Below are positions 1 through 7,489 of a DNA stretch of 54,450 nt, in pieces. Each line of letters starts with the position of its first letter. The stretch's first letter is position 1. The DNA comes from Acidimicrobiales bacterium (GTDB lineage Bacteria; Actinomycetota; Acidimicrobiia; Acidimicrobiales; JACCXE01), in contig DASZWD010000046.1 in NCBI GenBank assembly GCA_035546775.1, positions 1 through 54,450 on the forward strand, written 5' to 3'. The notes beneath the pieces are model-generated. The model saw nothing but the letters and a program-made list of their open reading frames with translations, searched no databases and was not told the DNA's origin. A program made the translations under genes and the position numbers.

Positions 1-1
1 A

Positions 2-1090
2 CTAGTTGACCGGCACGTACCCGTTGGGCGGCAGCTCGTCGGGCACGTTGCCGCCGCGGGCGCGGATCCGGTCGTGCGGCTCGTCGAAGTGCCAGCGGTG
101 GCCTTCGAGATCGCTCGCCTCGTAGCGGCGCGACCCGTACCAGGCGTCCTCCAACTCCATCGTGATCGTCGCGCCCTGGGAGACGGCGTTGGCGTAGTGG
201 GCGTCGATGTCGTCGACGTCGACGTTGATCATCACCGACGCACCGCCCGCTTCCAGCGGGCTCACGATGTGGTGGATGTCCTCGTTGGAGTGACCGATCA
301 TCACGAGCCCGCTGCCGAACTGCAGCCAGGCGAGCATGTGATCGTCGGGCGTCGTGCCGCCGATGCGTGCCTCGCGTCGCTCCTGGAAGCCGAACACCCG
401 CGTGAGCCACTCGAGGGCGGCGTGCTCGTCGCGGTAGGCGAGCCGCGGGTACATGCGCGGGACTTCTGCGGTCGGCATGGTGTTGGTGCCCACGATCGTG
501 GTCATGAGTCGCTCCTTCTGTCGGGTGAAAACGTTGGCGTGCGTAAGGAGTTCGCCGCGGACGGACGCGAGTTCGCGCAATCTTCCGCGTGCCCGGTTGA
601 GGCGCGAGCGCACGGTGCCGACCGGGACGGCCAGCGCCGCCGCGATGTCGTCGTAGCTCAACCCTTCCCAGGCAGAGAGCACGAGCGTGTCGCGTTCGCC
701 GTCGGGCAGCGCTTCGATGGCGGCGCGCACGTCAGGCAGCACCGCCGCGGCGTACAGGGTGTCGGTCACGCGCTCGGCGAGGTCGTTCTCGTCGTCGACA
801 CCCAGGCGAGCCACGGCGCGGTCGCGCCGCACCGCGTTGCGATTGCGCCGGGCGATCAGGTTCGTGGCGATGCCGTAGAGCCAGGGTCGGGCATCGGCGC
901 GGTCCATGTCGAACGAAGCGCGGCGTTCGAAGGCGATGCGGAATACCTCACCGGTCAGGTCGTCGGCGTCGGAAGGGCCGATGCGGCGCACGAGGTAGCG
1001 ATAGACGGTTGTGGCGTGCCGGTCGAACACCGCTCCGAACGCTTCGGGCGTCACCAGCGACGCGGCGATGGTGTCCGCATCGGTGCCCAC
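2..1090 (-). CDS. ECF sigma factor fused in frame to a VOC (glyoxalase-like) domain
   Basis: A 362-residue open frame joins two proteins that are normally separate. Residues about 15-175 are an ECF sigma factor: region 2 contains FDRHATTVYRYLVRR and DADDLTGEVF, region 4 contains LPDGERDTLVLSAWEGLSY and the helix-turn-helix GTVRSRLNRARGRLRE. Residues 196-362 are a VOC-fold protein of the PhnB type (YRDEHAALEWLTRVFGF, then EDAWYGSRRYEASDLEGH). No stop codon separates the halves. An AAGGAG sequence lies 6 nt before the internal ATG at 505, so the VOC part (503-2, 167 residues) may also be made alone. The GTG at 1090 is preceded by CAATAT with a 7-nt gap, suggesting a leaderless transcript. The domain calls are firm; a single functional fusion is uncertain. 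Confidence 0.8.
   Translation of the reverse strand: MGTDADTIAASLVTPEAFGAVFDRHATTVYRYLVRRIGPSDADDLTGEVFRIAFERRASFDMDRADARPWLYGIATNLIARRNRNAVRRDRAVARLGVDDENDLAERVTDTLYAAAVLPDVRAAIEALPDGERDTLVLSAWEGLSYDDIAAALAVPVGTVRSRLNRARGRLRELASVRGELLTHANVFTRQKERLMTTIVGTNTMPTAEVPRMYPRLAYRDEHAALEWLTRVFGFQERREARIGGTTPDDHMLAWLQFGSGLVMIGHSNEDIHHIVSPLEAGGASVMINVDVDDIDAHYANAVSQGATITMELEDAWYGSRRYEASDLEGHRWHFDEPHDRIRARGGNVPDELPPNGYVPVN
512..517 (-). promoter_or_regulatory. Internal Shine-Dalgarno for separate VOC-domain translation
   Basis: On the minus strand AAGGAG sits 6 nt before the internal ATG (505-503). It is among the best ribosome-binding sites in a window where many genes have none, which argues that the VOC domain is also translated independently of the sigma domain. 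Confidence 0.6.
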
Positions 1091-1137
1091 AACAGCGATA
1101 TTGCCCGCAGGGCGTCCGAAGTTCGCACAATGTTCGC

Positions 1138-1911
1138 GTGGACTGGCTGAACGAGCTCGGTGACACCATCGCCATGGGCACCCGCGTGCTCGACGGTCCG
1201 CTCTTCCTGCGCGACGCCGATTACGCCCGCGACGTCGCCGAAAAGCAGCGACTGACCACCGAACGCCATGAAGAGGTGTTCGCCGCGCTCGACACGCCGG
1301 CCGTGCGCGCCGCGTCGCGTGAAGTGCTGGCCCTCACGGGCACCGACGACGACGACGACGGGCTGCACCCGCTCGACGCCGCCGGCCGGCGGGTACAAGA
1401 AGACCTGTGTCTGCTCGTGCTGCGCGACGGCGCCCCGCACCTCGACGCCGCGTCGCTGTGCTTCCCGTCGTACTGGCGCCTCGCCGACAAGTTGGGCCGC
1501 TCCCTCGCCGACGTCCACGGGCCGGTGCCGCACTACCGCGACCGTCTCGCCGAGCGCGTCGACAGTTTCCTGACGCGCCTGGCGCCCGGGCGCGCCGTAT
1601 GGCGGCGCAACTGGAGCATCCACGACGACCCGACCTACTTCCTGCCCAGCGAGGGGCCGCCCCGTCCCAACGCGCGCGTGCCCGACGACCTCTACCTGCG
1701 CAGTGAACGCCAAGTGCTCTTGCGCCTGTCGACGTCCGCCTCCGTCCTCTTCACGATCCGGACCCAGCAGGTGCCGCTCGCGGCGCTGGGCACGCGGCCC
1801 GACGTGGCGCGCCGGCTCGCCACGGTGATCGACGGCTGGTCGCCTGACCTCGTCGCCTACAAGGGCGGTCACGGGGCGACCGCCGCGCGTGCTTGGCTTG
1901 CATCCCGATGA
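1138..1911 (+). CDS. DUF3445 family protein (haem-dependent oxidative N-demethylase-like)
   Basis: A 257-residue soluble protein of the DUF3445 family, whose characterised members are haem-dependent oxidative N-demethylases. Family features seen are LCFPSYWRLADKLGRS, the acidic stretch VHGPVPHYRDRL, the WRRNWSIHDDPTYFLP region and the late LRSERQVLLRL segment. The open frame extends further upstream, but the GTG at 1138 is preferred because CACAAT lies 6 nt before it and the upstream part is antisense to the sigma gene. The stop overlaps the next start as ATGA at 1908-1911, so the two genes are probably translationally coupled. Substrate unknown. Confidence 0.8.
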   Translation: MDWLNELGDTIAMGTRVLDGPLFLRDADYARDVAEKQRLTTERHEEVFAALDTPAVRAASREVLALTGTDDDDDGLHPLDAAGRRVQEDLCLLVLRDGAPHLDAASLCFPSYWRLADKLGRSLADVHGPVPHYRDRLAERVDSFLTRLAPGRAVWRRNWSIHDDPTYFLPSEGPPRPNARVPDDLYLRSERQVLLRLSTSASVLFTIRTQQVPLAALGTRPDVARRLATVIDGWSPDLVAYKGGHGATAARAWLASR

Positions 1912-2957
1912 CAGCTGAGGACGCACCGATCACGTCGCTGCTGTCGCGGGTGCTCGTCGCCCTCACCATCGAGACCGACAACGAGTTCGAGCATCGCGTT
2001 CCGCACTTCACGTCGAACCACGGCGCCACGCCCGGCGGCGGCGTGTGGCTGGCGTCCTACGCCACCTACGCCAACTTCCTGCGCTTCGTGGGCGACGCCG
2101 GGATCGCGATGGGCGAGCTCGCCACCCGCGCCGGGTACCCGCCGCCGGTGCACCCGGCGTGGCACGGCATGCGGCGCTGGGGCTACGTCACCTACACCCC
2201 TGACATCGCGGGGCCGAGTCCCAGGAAGGCCGACAGCGACGCGGTGGTGCGCGCCACCGCGATGGGCGCGCGGGCGCGCGACACGTGGGTGGCGGTCCTC
2301 GACGATCTGGCGGCGCGGTGGTCGGCGCGCGGGCTCGACGCGTTGCAGGCGGCGCTCATCCCGATCGTCGCCGACGTCGAGCGGCCGTTGCCGGAGTACG
2401 TGCCCACCGTCGAGTGGGGCCGCCGGCAGCCACAGCTGCTGCAACCCGTCAGCCGGCCGCCGATCGAGCTGAACCTGCTCGGGCTGCTGGCCCAGTTACT
2501 CACCGCCATGACCTACGACTTCGAGGCGAAGACGCCGCTGTCGCTGGCCACCTTCGCCGGGTTGCTGGAGCCGCTCGGGGATGAACCGGTCCCGACGCGC
2601 CACCTGTACGAGCGGACGGGGATCGCCACCAAGGAGTGGAGCTCGGCGATGAAGCAACTGGCCGAAGAGGGCCTCGTCGACGTCGGCGGTAAGCCGAAGA
2701 CGATTGCGTTGACGGAGGAAGGTGCCGCCGTGTGCGCCGAAGCGAGGCGGCTACGCGCGGATGTCGAAACCGCCTGGGCCAAGCAGCACGGACCGTCGTG
2801 GGAGCACCTGCGCCATGAGCTCGCGCGCGTCGTCGCCGACGCGTGGGACTGGACCGAGCCGTATCCCGACAACTGGCGCTCGAGGGTGAAGGTGCCGCGT
2901 CGTTTGGCGGGCCACCCCGTCGTCAGCCACCGTGGCGGCTACCCCGACGGCAGCTAG
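1908..2957 (+). CDS. Tandem winged-helix (MarR-like) protein of unknown role
   Basis: A 349-residue protein with two winged-helix-like halves. The N-terminal half opens with a LVALTIETDNEFEHR segment that I recognise from actinobacterial hypothetical proteins, followed by a helix-turn-helix-like stretch (MGELATRAGY, then MRRWGYVTY). The C-terminal half has a clearer MarR-type pattern (HLYERTGIATKEWSSAMKQL, then AEEGLVDVGG). It is probably a DNA-binding regulator, but no ligand or target is evident. The start is the ATG inside the ATGA overlap with the DUF3445 gene. It converges with the next gene, the two stops sharing CTAG at 2954-2957. Confidence 0.7.
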   Translation: MTAEDAPITSLLSRVLVALTIETDNEFEHRVPHFTSNHGATPGGGVWLASYATYANFLRFVGDAGIAMGELATRAGYPPPVHPAWHGMRRWGYVTYTPDIAGPSPRKADSDAVVRATAMGARARDTWVAVLDDLAARWSARGLDALQAALIPIVADVERPLPEYVPTVEWGRRQPQLLQPVSRPPIELNLLGLLAQLLTAMTYDFEAKTPLSLATFAGLLEPLGDEPVPTRHLYERTGIATKEWSSAMKQLAEEGLVDVGGKPKTIALTEEGAAVCAEARRLRADVETAWAKQHGPSWEHLRHELARVVADAWDWTEPYPDNWRSRVKVPRRLAGHPVVSHRGGYPDGS

Positions 2958-3868
2958 AGCTGGGGCATCACTTCGGACGCGATCAGCTCGAGCTGATCGA
3001 CGTCGGTGAAGTCGTGTAACTGCAAGTACGTCGTGGTGGCGCCGATGGCGCCGTAGGCACCGATGCGGTCGACGACTTCGGCGACGCTGCCTGCCAACGC
3101 GTTCTGCTTCATGTGCTCGACGGGTTGCCCGACCTTGGCGGCACGCGCCGCGACCTCCTCGTCGGAGCGCCCGACCGCGATGGCGAGCGCAATCGAGTAC
3201 TCGACCGACGTGCCCCGGGCCGCGCACGCGTCGCGCACGCGGGCGTAGGCGATTGTGGCGATGTCAGGTCCGATGAAGCCGATGTTGAATTCGTCGGCGT
3301 AGGTGGCGGCGAGGCGCGGCGTGCGCTTGGCGCCGAAGCCGCCGATCACGATGCGGGGCCGCACGACGGGTTTGGGCAGCGCCGGCGAATCGACGACGGA
3401 ATAGTGCTTGCCGCTGAACGAGAAACTCTCGCCCGCCGGCGTGTCCCAGAGGCCGGTGATGATTGCCAGTTGCTCCTCGAGGCGCTCGAAGCGCTCGCCG
3501 AGGTCCGGGAACGGGATGGCGTAGGCGGCGTGCTCGTCGCCGTACCAGCCGGCGCCGATGCCGAGCTCGGCCCGGCCTGCGCTCATGTCGGCGACGTTGG
3601 CGACCGAGATGGCGAGCGGGCCCGGATGCCGGAACGTGATCGGGGTCACCAGCGTGCCGAGTTTGACCCGCGTCGTGTCGCGCGCCAGGCCGCCGAGGGT
3701 CACCCACGCGTCGGACGGTCCGGGCAGGCCGTCAGCCGCGCCCATCTTCATGTAGTGATCGGACCGGAAGAACGCGTCGAAGCCGAGGTCGTCGGCGGCG
3801 ACGGCGACGCGCCGCAGGTCGTCGTACGACGCGCCTTGCTGGGGCTCGGTGAAGATGCGCAGCTTCAT
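2954..3868 (-). CDS. LLM-class (F420-dependent type) oxidoreductase
   Basis: A 304-residue luciferase-like TIM-barrel protein. The opening MKLRIFTEPQ, DDLGFDAFFRSDHYM, the GAGWYGDEH motif and the IVIGGFGAKRTPRLAATYAD segment are typical of actinobacterial LLM oxidoreductases that use F420 (sometimes FMN). Substrate cannot be told. It lies 11 bp downstream of the mycothiol-enzyme-like gene on the same strand, so the two probably form an operon. Its stop shares CTAG with the convergent gene. A longer open frame runs upstream, but that part is the wrong frame of the neighbouring gene, so the ATG at 3868 is chosen. Confidence 0.88.
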   Translation of the reverse strand: MKLRIFTEPQQGASYDDLRRVAVAADDLGFDAFFRSDHYMKMGAADGLPGPSDAWVTLGGLARDTTRVKLGTLVTPITFRHPGPLAISVANVADMSAGRAELGIGAGWYGDEHAAYAIPFPDLGERFERLEEQLAIITGLWDTPAGESFSFSGKHYSVVDSPALPKPVVRPRIVIGGFGAKRTPRLAATYADEFNIGFIGPDIATIAYARVRDACAARGTSVEYSIALAIAVGRSDEEVAARAAKVGQPVEHMKQNALAGSVAEVVDRIGAYGAIGATTTYLQLHDFTDVDQLELIASEVMPQL

Positions 3869-3879
3869 GGCGTGCGTGT

Positions 3880-4425
3880 CTAGTACGCGACGAACCGGGC
3901 GCGACCCGACGCAGCGAGCAGATCGGCCCAGGGGTCGCCGGTGCGGGCCACGGGATGCCACCCGGGCGATGACCAATGGGGCCAGCCGCGGGTGTGGTCG
4001 CGCAGGCGGATCACAAGACCCTCGGGTGGCTCGTACTTGATGCCGAGTCCGGCGGCGACGTCGTGGCCGTGCAGGATCATCTCGAGACCGGCGCGGGGCG
4101 CGAACTCCGACGCCGGCGCGACCGTCGGCTCGGGACGGCGCCAGATGATCGCCGTCGCGTCCTCGGGCGTGGTGGCGACGACGCCGGCGACCATGCGACC
4201 CGCGATCGTCATCGCTTCGATCAGCTGCGAGGGCCACGGTGTCTTGCCGGTGTCGATGACGCCGCCCATGTCGGGATACCGGTCTTGGCGGCGCGATGCC
4301 AGGAAGAAGCCAACGGCGAGCACCGCGTCGTACGCGTGCTCGGCCGTTTTGGTGCACGACCACTCCACGGTGCCGGCGCGGGCACTCCAGTCGCGGTCGA
4401 CGCCGCGCTCCCAGGCGGCAGCCAC
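3880..4425 (-). CDS. DinB/maleylpyruvate-isomerase-like (MDMPI) family protein
   Basis: About 181 residues related to mycothiol-dependent maleylpyruvate isomerases and other DinB-fold thiol transferases. WSCTKTAEHAYDAVLAVGFF and LEMILHGHDVAAGLG carry the histidines expected of the metal site. The 5-prime end is uncertain. The annotated GTG at 4425 is the first good start, but coding-like sequence (FTYIDLLALSEY) continues upstream in the same frame without an ATG, GTG or TTG, so the true start may be non-standard or the 5-prime end may have been lost next to the degraded locus at 4503-4783. It is the first gene of a two-gene unit with the LLM oxidoreductase. Confidence 0.68.
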   Translation of the reverse strand: MAAAWERGVDRDWSARAGTVEWSCTKTAEHAYDAVLAVGFFLASRRQDRYPDMGGVIDTGKTPWPSQLIEAMTIAGRMVAGVVATTPEDATAIIWRRPEPTVAPASEFAPRAGLEMILHGHDVAAGLGIKYEPPEGLVIRLRDHTRGWPHWSSPGWHPVARTGDPWADLLAASGRARFVAY

Positions 4426-4502
4426 GTATTCGCTCAGCGCCAGCAGATCGATGTAGGTGAAGCCAGGAATGGATGCCCCCTCGCAACGGGTTCTACAGCA
4501 GT

Positions 4503-4783
4503 ATGAGTGAACGCGAAGAGTGGAACGCGAAGATCATCGACGAATTCCGTAGCAACGCCGGCAAGGTCGGCGGCCCGTCCGAGAACACCCCGCTGCTGCT
4601 GTTGCACCCGACGGCGACAGCTGCGTGATCTTCGCGTCGAAGGGCGGTGCCCCCGAAAACCCGGCGTGGTTCCACAACCTCGCGGCGAATCCATAGGTCA
4701 CCATCGAAGTCGGCACCGAGACCCACGACGCCGTGGCACGTGTCGCCCGGGGCCCCGTGGTCGTCCTCGAACCGACGAGCTAG
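4503..4783 (+). pseudogene. Ddn-like F420-dependent nitroreductase family pseudogene
   Basis: The frame opens with MSEREEWNAKIIDEFRSNAG, the usual start of Ddn-family deazaflavin-dependent nitroreductases, and runs to PLLLL before a TGA at 4626-4628. From about 4610 a different frame carries the family's central segment (DGDSCVIFASKGGAPENPAW, then FHNLAANP). This is cut by an in-frame TAG at 4694-4696, after which VTIEVGTETHDAVARVARG continues to a TAG at 4781-4783. Residues normally found between PLLLL and DGD are missing, so at least one internal deletion with frameshift plus a nonsense mutation are present. Recent decay is inferred because the remaining codons still match the family well. 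Confidence 0.8.
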
Positions 4784-4841
4784 AACTCGACGCGCGTGGC
4801 GCCGCCCGGTCTCTTTGGGGCGCTCGCTACGCTCGCCGCCC

Positions 4842-5588
4842 GTGAAGGACCTCTTCGACCTCACCGGCAAGGTGGCGCTCGTGACCGGCGGCTCGCGCGG
4901 GCTCGGGCTGCAAATGGTGCGGGCTTTCGCCGAGCACGGCGCTGACGTCGTCATCACGAGCCGCAAGACCGACAACTGCGAGGCGGCAGCGCAACAGGTG
5001 CGCGACCTCGGGCGCCGCGCCTTGGCCTTCGGCTGCCACGTCGGCCACTGGGATCAGATCGACGCGCTGGTCGCCGCCGCCTATGCGGAGTTCGGCCACG
5101 TCGACATCCTCGTCAACAACGCCGGCATGTCGCCGCTGGCGCCTTCACTGGTCGAGACGACCGAAGACCTCTTCGACAAGATCGTCGACGTGAACTTCAA
5201 GGGCCCGTTCCGCCTTGGCGCCTTGGTCGGCCAGCGCATGGCCGAGGGCGACGGCGGGTCGATCATCAACGTGTCGTCGTCCGGCGCGCTGCATCCGAGC
5301 CCGCTGTTCGGTCCCTACGCCGGGTCAAAGGCGGCGCTGAACGTTCTGACCGAGGTGCTGGCCCGTGCCTACGGGCCGAAGGTGCGGGCCAACACCATTT
5401 CGGCCGGACCGTTTCTCACCGACATCGCCGACGCGTGGCCGCCCGAGGCGCGGGAGCACGCCCCGAACCCACTCGGCCGTCCCGGTCGGCCCGAGGAGAT
5501 CGTCACGACGGCCCTGTACCTCGCCAGCCCAGCGTCGAGCTTCACCAACGGCGCCCTGCTGCGCGTCGACGGCGGGCTGTATGCCTGA
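4842..5588 (+). CDS. Short-chain dehydrogenase/reductase (SDR)
   Basis: A 248-residue classical SDR, a cytosolic NAD(P)-dependent oxidoreductase. It has the cofactor motif TGGSRGLG (residues 13-20), NNAG (about 92-95), catalytic Ser in NVSSSGAL (about 143) and YAGSK (about 160-164), with the PGRPEEI and LRVDGGLYA ends typical of FabG-like members. The GTG at 4842 begins VKDLFDLTGKVALVTGG, a normal SDR start; TACGCT lies 8 nt before it. The stop overlaps the following phosphotransferase by 8 bp. SDRs of this type often sit with ACAD10/11-like phosphotransferases in lipid or CoA-ester metabolism; the substrate here is unknown. Confidence 0.9.
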   Translation: MKDLFDLTGKVALVTGGSRGLGLQMVRAFAEHGADVVITSRKTDNCEAAAQQVRDLGRRALAFGCHVGHWDQIDALVAAAYAEFGHVDILVNNAGMSPLAPSLVETTEDLFDKIVDVNFKGPFRLGALVGQRMAEGDGGSIINVSSSGALHPSPLFGPYAGSKAALNVLTEVLARAYGPKVRANTISAGPFLTDIADAWPPEAREHAPNPLGRPGRPEEIVTTALYLASPASSFTNGALLRVDGGLYA

Positions 5589-6549
5589 GGTGATCGACGA
5601 GCTGCGCGAGCGCAGCGAACGCCACGTGAAGGTCCGGGCGATCGAACCGCTGACCGGTGGGTCGTCGAGCCTGACCTTCATCGTCACGACTGACGACGAA
5701 CCCGTGGTGTTGAAGGTGGCGCCGCCGGGGCTCCCTCCCGTGCGTAACCGCGACGTGCTCCGCCAGGCGCGCCTGCTGCGCGCCCTCCTCGGGCGCGACC
5801 ACGTGCGCGTGCCGCCGGTGTTGTTCGAGGACGACGGCGACCCGCCGTTCTTCGGCATGGGATTCGTGGCCGGCGAGTGCGTCGAGCCGATTCTCGACGC
5901 GGGGCGCGACCCGGCGAATCACGCGCGGGTGCGCGCCCGCGCCCTCGACGCCATCGACGTGCTCGCCGCTCTGCACCAGCTCGACCCCGCCGAACTCGGC
6001 CTCGGTGCCGAACCCGTCGTCACCCTCGCCGACGAGATCGACCGCTGGACACGTGCCTTCACGACGGTCCCCGCGGAGTGGCAGGGCAACTACGAGGAGG
6101 CGGCGGCCGCGCTCCACGCGACGATGCCATCGCCGCTGCCGCCCGTCGTCAACCACGGCGACTACCGCCTCGGCAACACGCTGTGCGACGGTGACCGCCT
6201 CAGCGCCGTCATCGACTGGGAGATCTGGTCGGTCGGCGATCCCCGCGTCGACCTCGCGTGGTTCTGCTACTTCACCGACGAGGCGCGCCATCCCGCCGCT
6301 TCGTCGACCGAACCCACCGGCATGCCGAGCCGTGACGAAGTCGTCGCCCGCTACGGCGCCGACCTGCCCGATCTCGCGTGGTTCGACGCCCTCGCCCGCT
6401 ACAAGGAAGCCGCCGCCACGGCGCTGATCCTCAAGCGCGTCCCCCGCGACGGCACCGCCACGCCGACGTCGTCACGCATGATCGACGCCTTTCCCACCCT
6501 CCTCGAAGAAGCCCGCACCCAGCAGGTCCACTGGCACTACGGGCAGTAG
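5581..6549 (+). CDS. Aminoglycoside-phosphotransferase-fold kinase (ACAD10/11-like)
   Basis: A 322-residue APH/choline-kinase-fold protein. The catalytic loop is NHGDYRLGN (about 192-200) and the metal-binding motif VIDWE (about 210-214); the N-terminal LTGGSSSLTFIV and VVLKVAPPG carry the nucleotide loop and the lysine. Members near acyl-CoA dehydrogenases and SDRs are thought to phosphorylate hydroxylated acyl intermediates rather than antibiotics, and the coupled SDR upstream (8-bp overlap) fits that. The ATG at 5581 is used because it falls within the overlap. No resistance role should be assumed. Confidence 0.85.
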   Translation: MPEVIDELRERSERHVKVRAIEPLTGGSSSLTFIVTTDDEPVVLKVAPPGLPPVRNRDVLRQARLLRALLGRDHVRVPPVLFEDDGDPPFFGMGFVAGECVEPILDAGRDPANHARVRARALDAIDVLAALHQLDPAELGLGAEPVVTLADEIDRWTRAFTTVPAEWQGNYEEAAAALHATMPSPLPPVVNHGDYRLGNTLCDGDRLSAVIDWEIWSVGDPRVDLAWFCYFTDEARHPAASSTEPTGMPSRDEVVARYGADLPDLAWFDALARYKEAAATALILKRVPRDGTATPTSSRMIDAFPTLLEEARTQQVHWHYGQ

Positions 6550-6583
6550 CCGGCTCGCGGCCATTGCCGCTACCGCAACTCTG

Positions 6584-6633
6584 CCGCCAGTTTCTGGCGG
6601 CCATTTGCGGTCTACGACACGAAATGGCCGCCA
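6584..6633. repeat. Nested inverted repeats between convergent genes
   Basis: Two overlapping dyads lie in the 104-bp gap between convergent genes: CCGCCAG-ttt-CTGGCGG (6584-6600), and a perfect 12-bp arm pair TGGCGGCCATTT (6595-6606) with AAATGGCCGCCA (6622-6633) around a 15-nt loop. Shared bases mean the two hairpins exclude each other. A bidirectional terminator is the simplest role, though there is no U-tract. Confidence 0.55.
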
Positions 6634-6653
6634 AAACCTGGCAGGAGACTCGG

Positions 6654-7472
6654 CTAGGCGACGTCGAAGACGTCGGCGAGACCGGCGAGGAGCCACATGT
6701 CGTCGGCCGCCAGCGGCGACGGCAGCGGCCCGCGGTGCGACAGCCCTTCGACGAGTTCGACGGCGTCGCCGCGCAGCGTCGGGCCGCCGACGAGGCCGTC
6801 GCGCACGACCACCGTGTCCTCGACGTGGACCGTGAAGGCGCACGCCGGGTCTTTCGCTTGCACAGCGAGCGTGCCGCGTCGCCCCGCGCGCGCGGCGACG
6901 GAGATCGCGGGCGACAGCGCGGCGGCGTAGCGCAGGGCGAGGCGCACCTCCTCGTCGTCGACAACCGGCGTCAGCGCGAGGGGCAGCATGATGTCGCGCT
7001 CGTGGATCCAGGCGTCCCACAGCGCATGGAGTGCAGTCGCGTGCAGCGGGATGTGCCCGGGTGGCGCCTCCGAGAGCTGCGACCAGTCGGTGACGGTGTC
7101 GAGCGTCGCGAGGAACGCCGACGTTTTCGCCTCGAACTGCGCGAGCACCTCGTCGGGCGACAGCGTCCGCAAGCCGTCGACCATCTGCTCGGGCGTCGCT
7201 GCCGGATCGAAGTTCGCGAGGAACGTCGTGGGCTCGCCGCGCATCGCAGCCGCCACCGAGATCTCCCAGAACCGGTCCACACCCACGAGGTGCGCCACGA
7301 CGTCCTTGACCGACCACTTGTCGCATCGGCTCGGCGTGTCCCATTGCGGGGCCGAGAGCGTCCCGAGGAGCGCCAGTAAACGTTCGCGCTGCCGCCGCAC
7401 CGCCGCGGCCGGTGACCCCAGCCCTTCGAAGGTCAGTACGGGCACATCGTCATAAACCGGCGAGATCTGCAT
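6654..7472 (-). CDS. Maleylpyruvate isomerase family mycothiol-dependent enzyme
   Basis: A 272-residue protein of the TIGR03083/MDMPI family. The N-terminal DinB-like domain has KWSVKDVVAHLVGVDRFW and HALWDAWIHERDI, which supply the histidines and acidic residues of the metal site. The C-terminal half (LAVQAKDPACAFTVHVED, then LRGDAVELVEGLS) is the SCP2-like domain common in this family. Such enzymes use mycothiol as co-substrate, consistent with an actinobacterium; the substrate is unknown. The ATG at 7472 (MQISPVYDDVP) is preferred over an upstream start that would nearly collide with the divergent gene, whose ATG is 17 bp away. Confidence 0.85.
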   Translation of the reverse strand: MQISPVYDDVPVLTFEGLGSPAAAVRRQRERLLALLGTLSAPQWDTPSRCDKWSVKDVVAHLVGVDRFWEISVAAAMRGEPTTFLANFDPAATPEQMVDGLRTLSPDEVLAQFEAKTSAFLATLDTVTDWSQLSEAPPGHIPLHATALHALWDAWIHERDIMLPLALTPVVDDEEVRLALRYAAALSPAISVAARAGRRGTLAVQAKDPACAFTVHVEDTVVVRDGLVGGPTLRGDAVELVEGLSHRGPLPSPLAADDMWLLAGLADVFDVA

Positions 7473-7489
7473 CGCGCGATGATGCCGCA

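Noticed and set aside
74-1150. Long plus-strand open frame of over 350 codons antisense to the sigma/VOC gene
   Set aside because: Its translation is Arg/Val/Gly/His-rich without recognisable domains, as expected for the antisense of GC-rich coding DNA, and the opposite strand has clear sigma and VOC domains.
5581-6549. Antibiotic-resistance aminoglycoside phosphotransferase
   Set aside because: The fold is shared, but the coupled SDR and the sequence style match the ACAD10/11-like metabolic group; nothing points to resistance.
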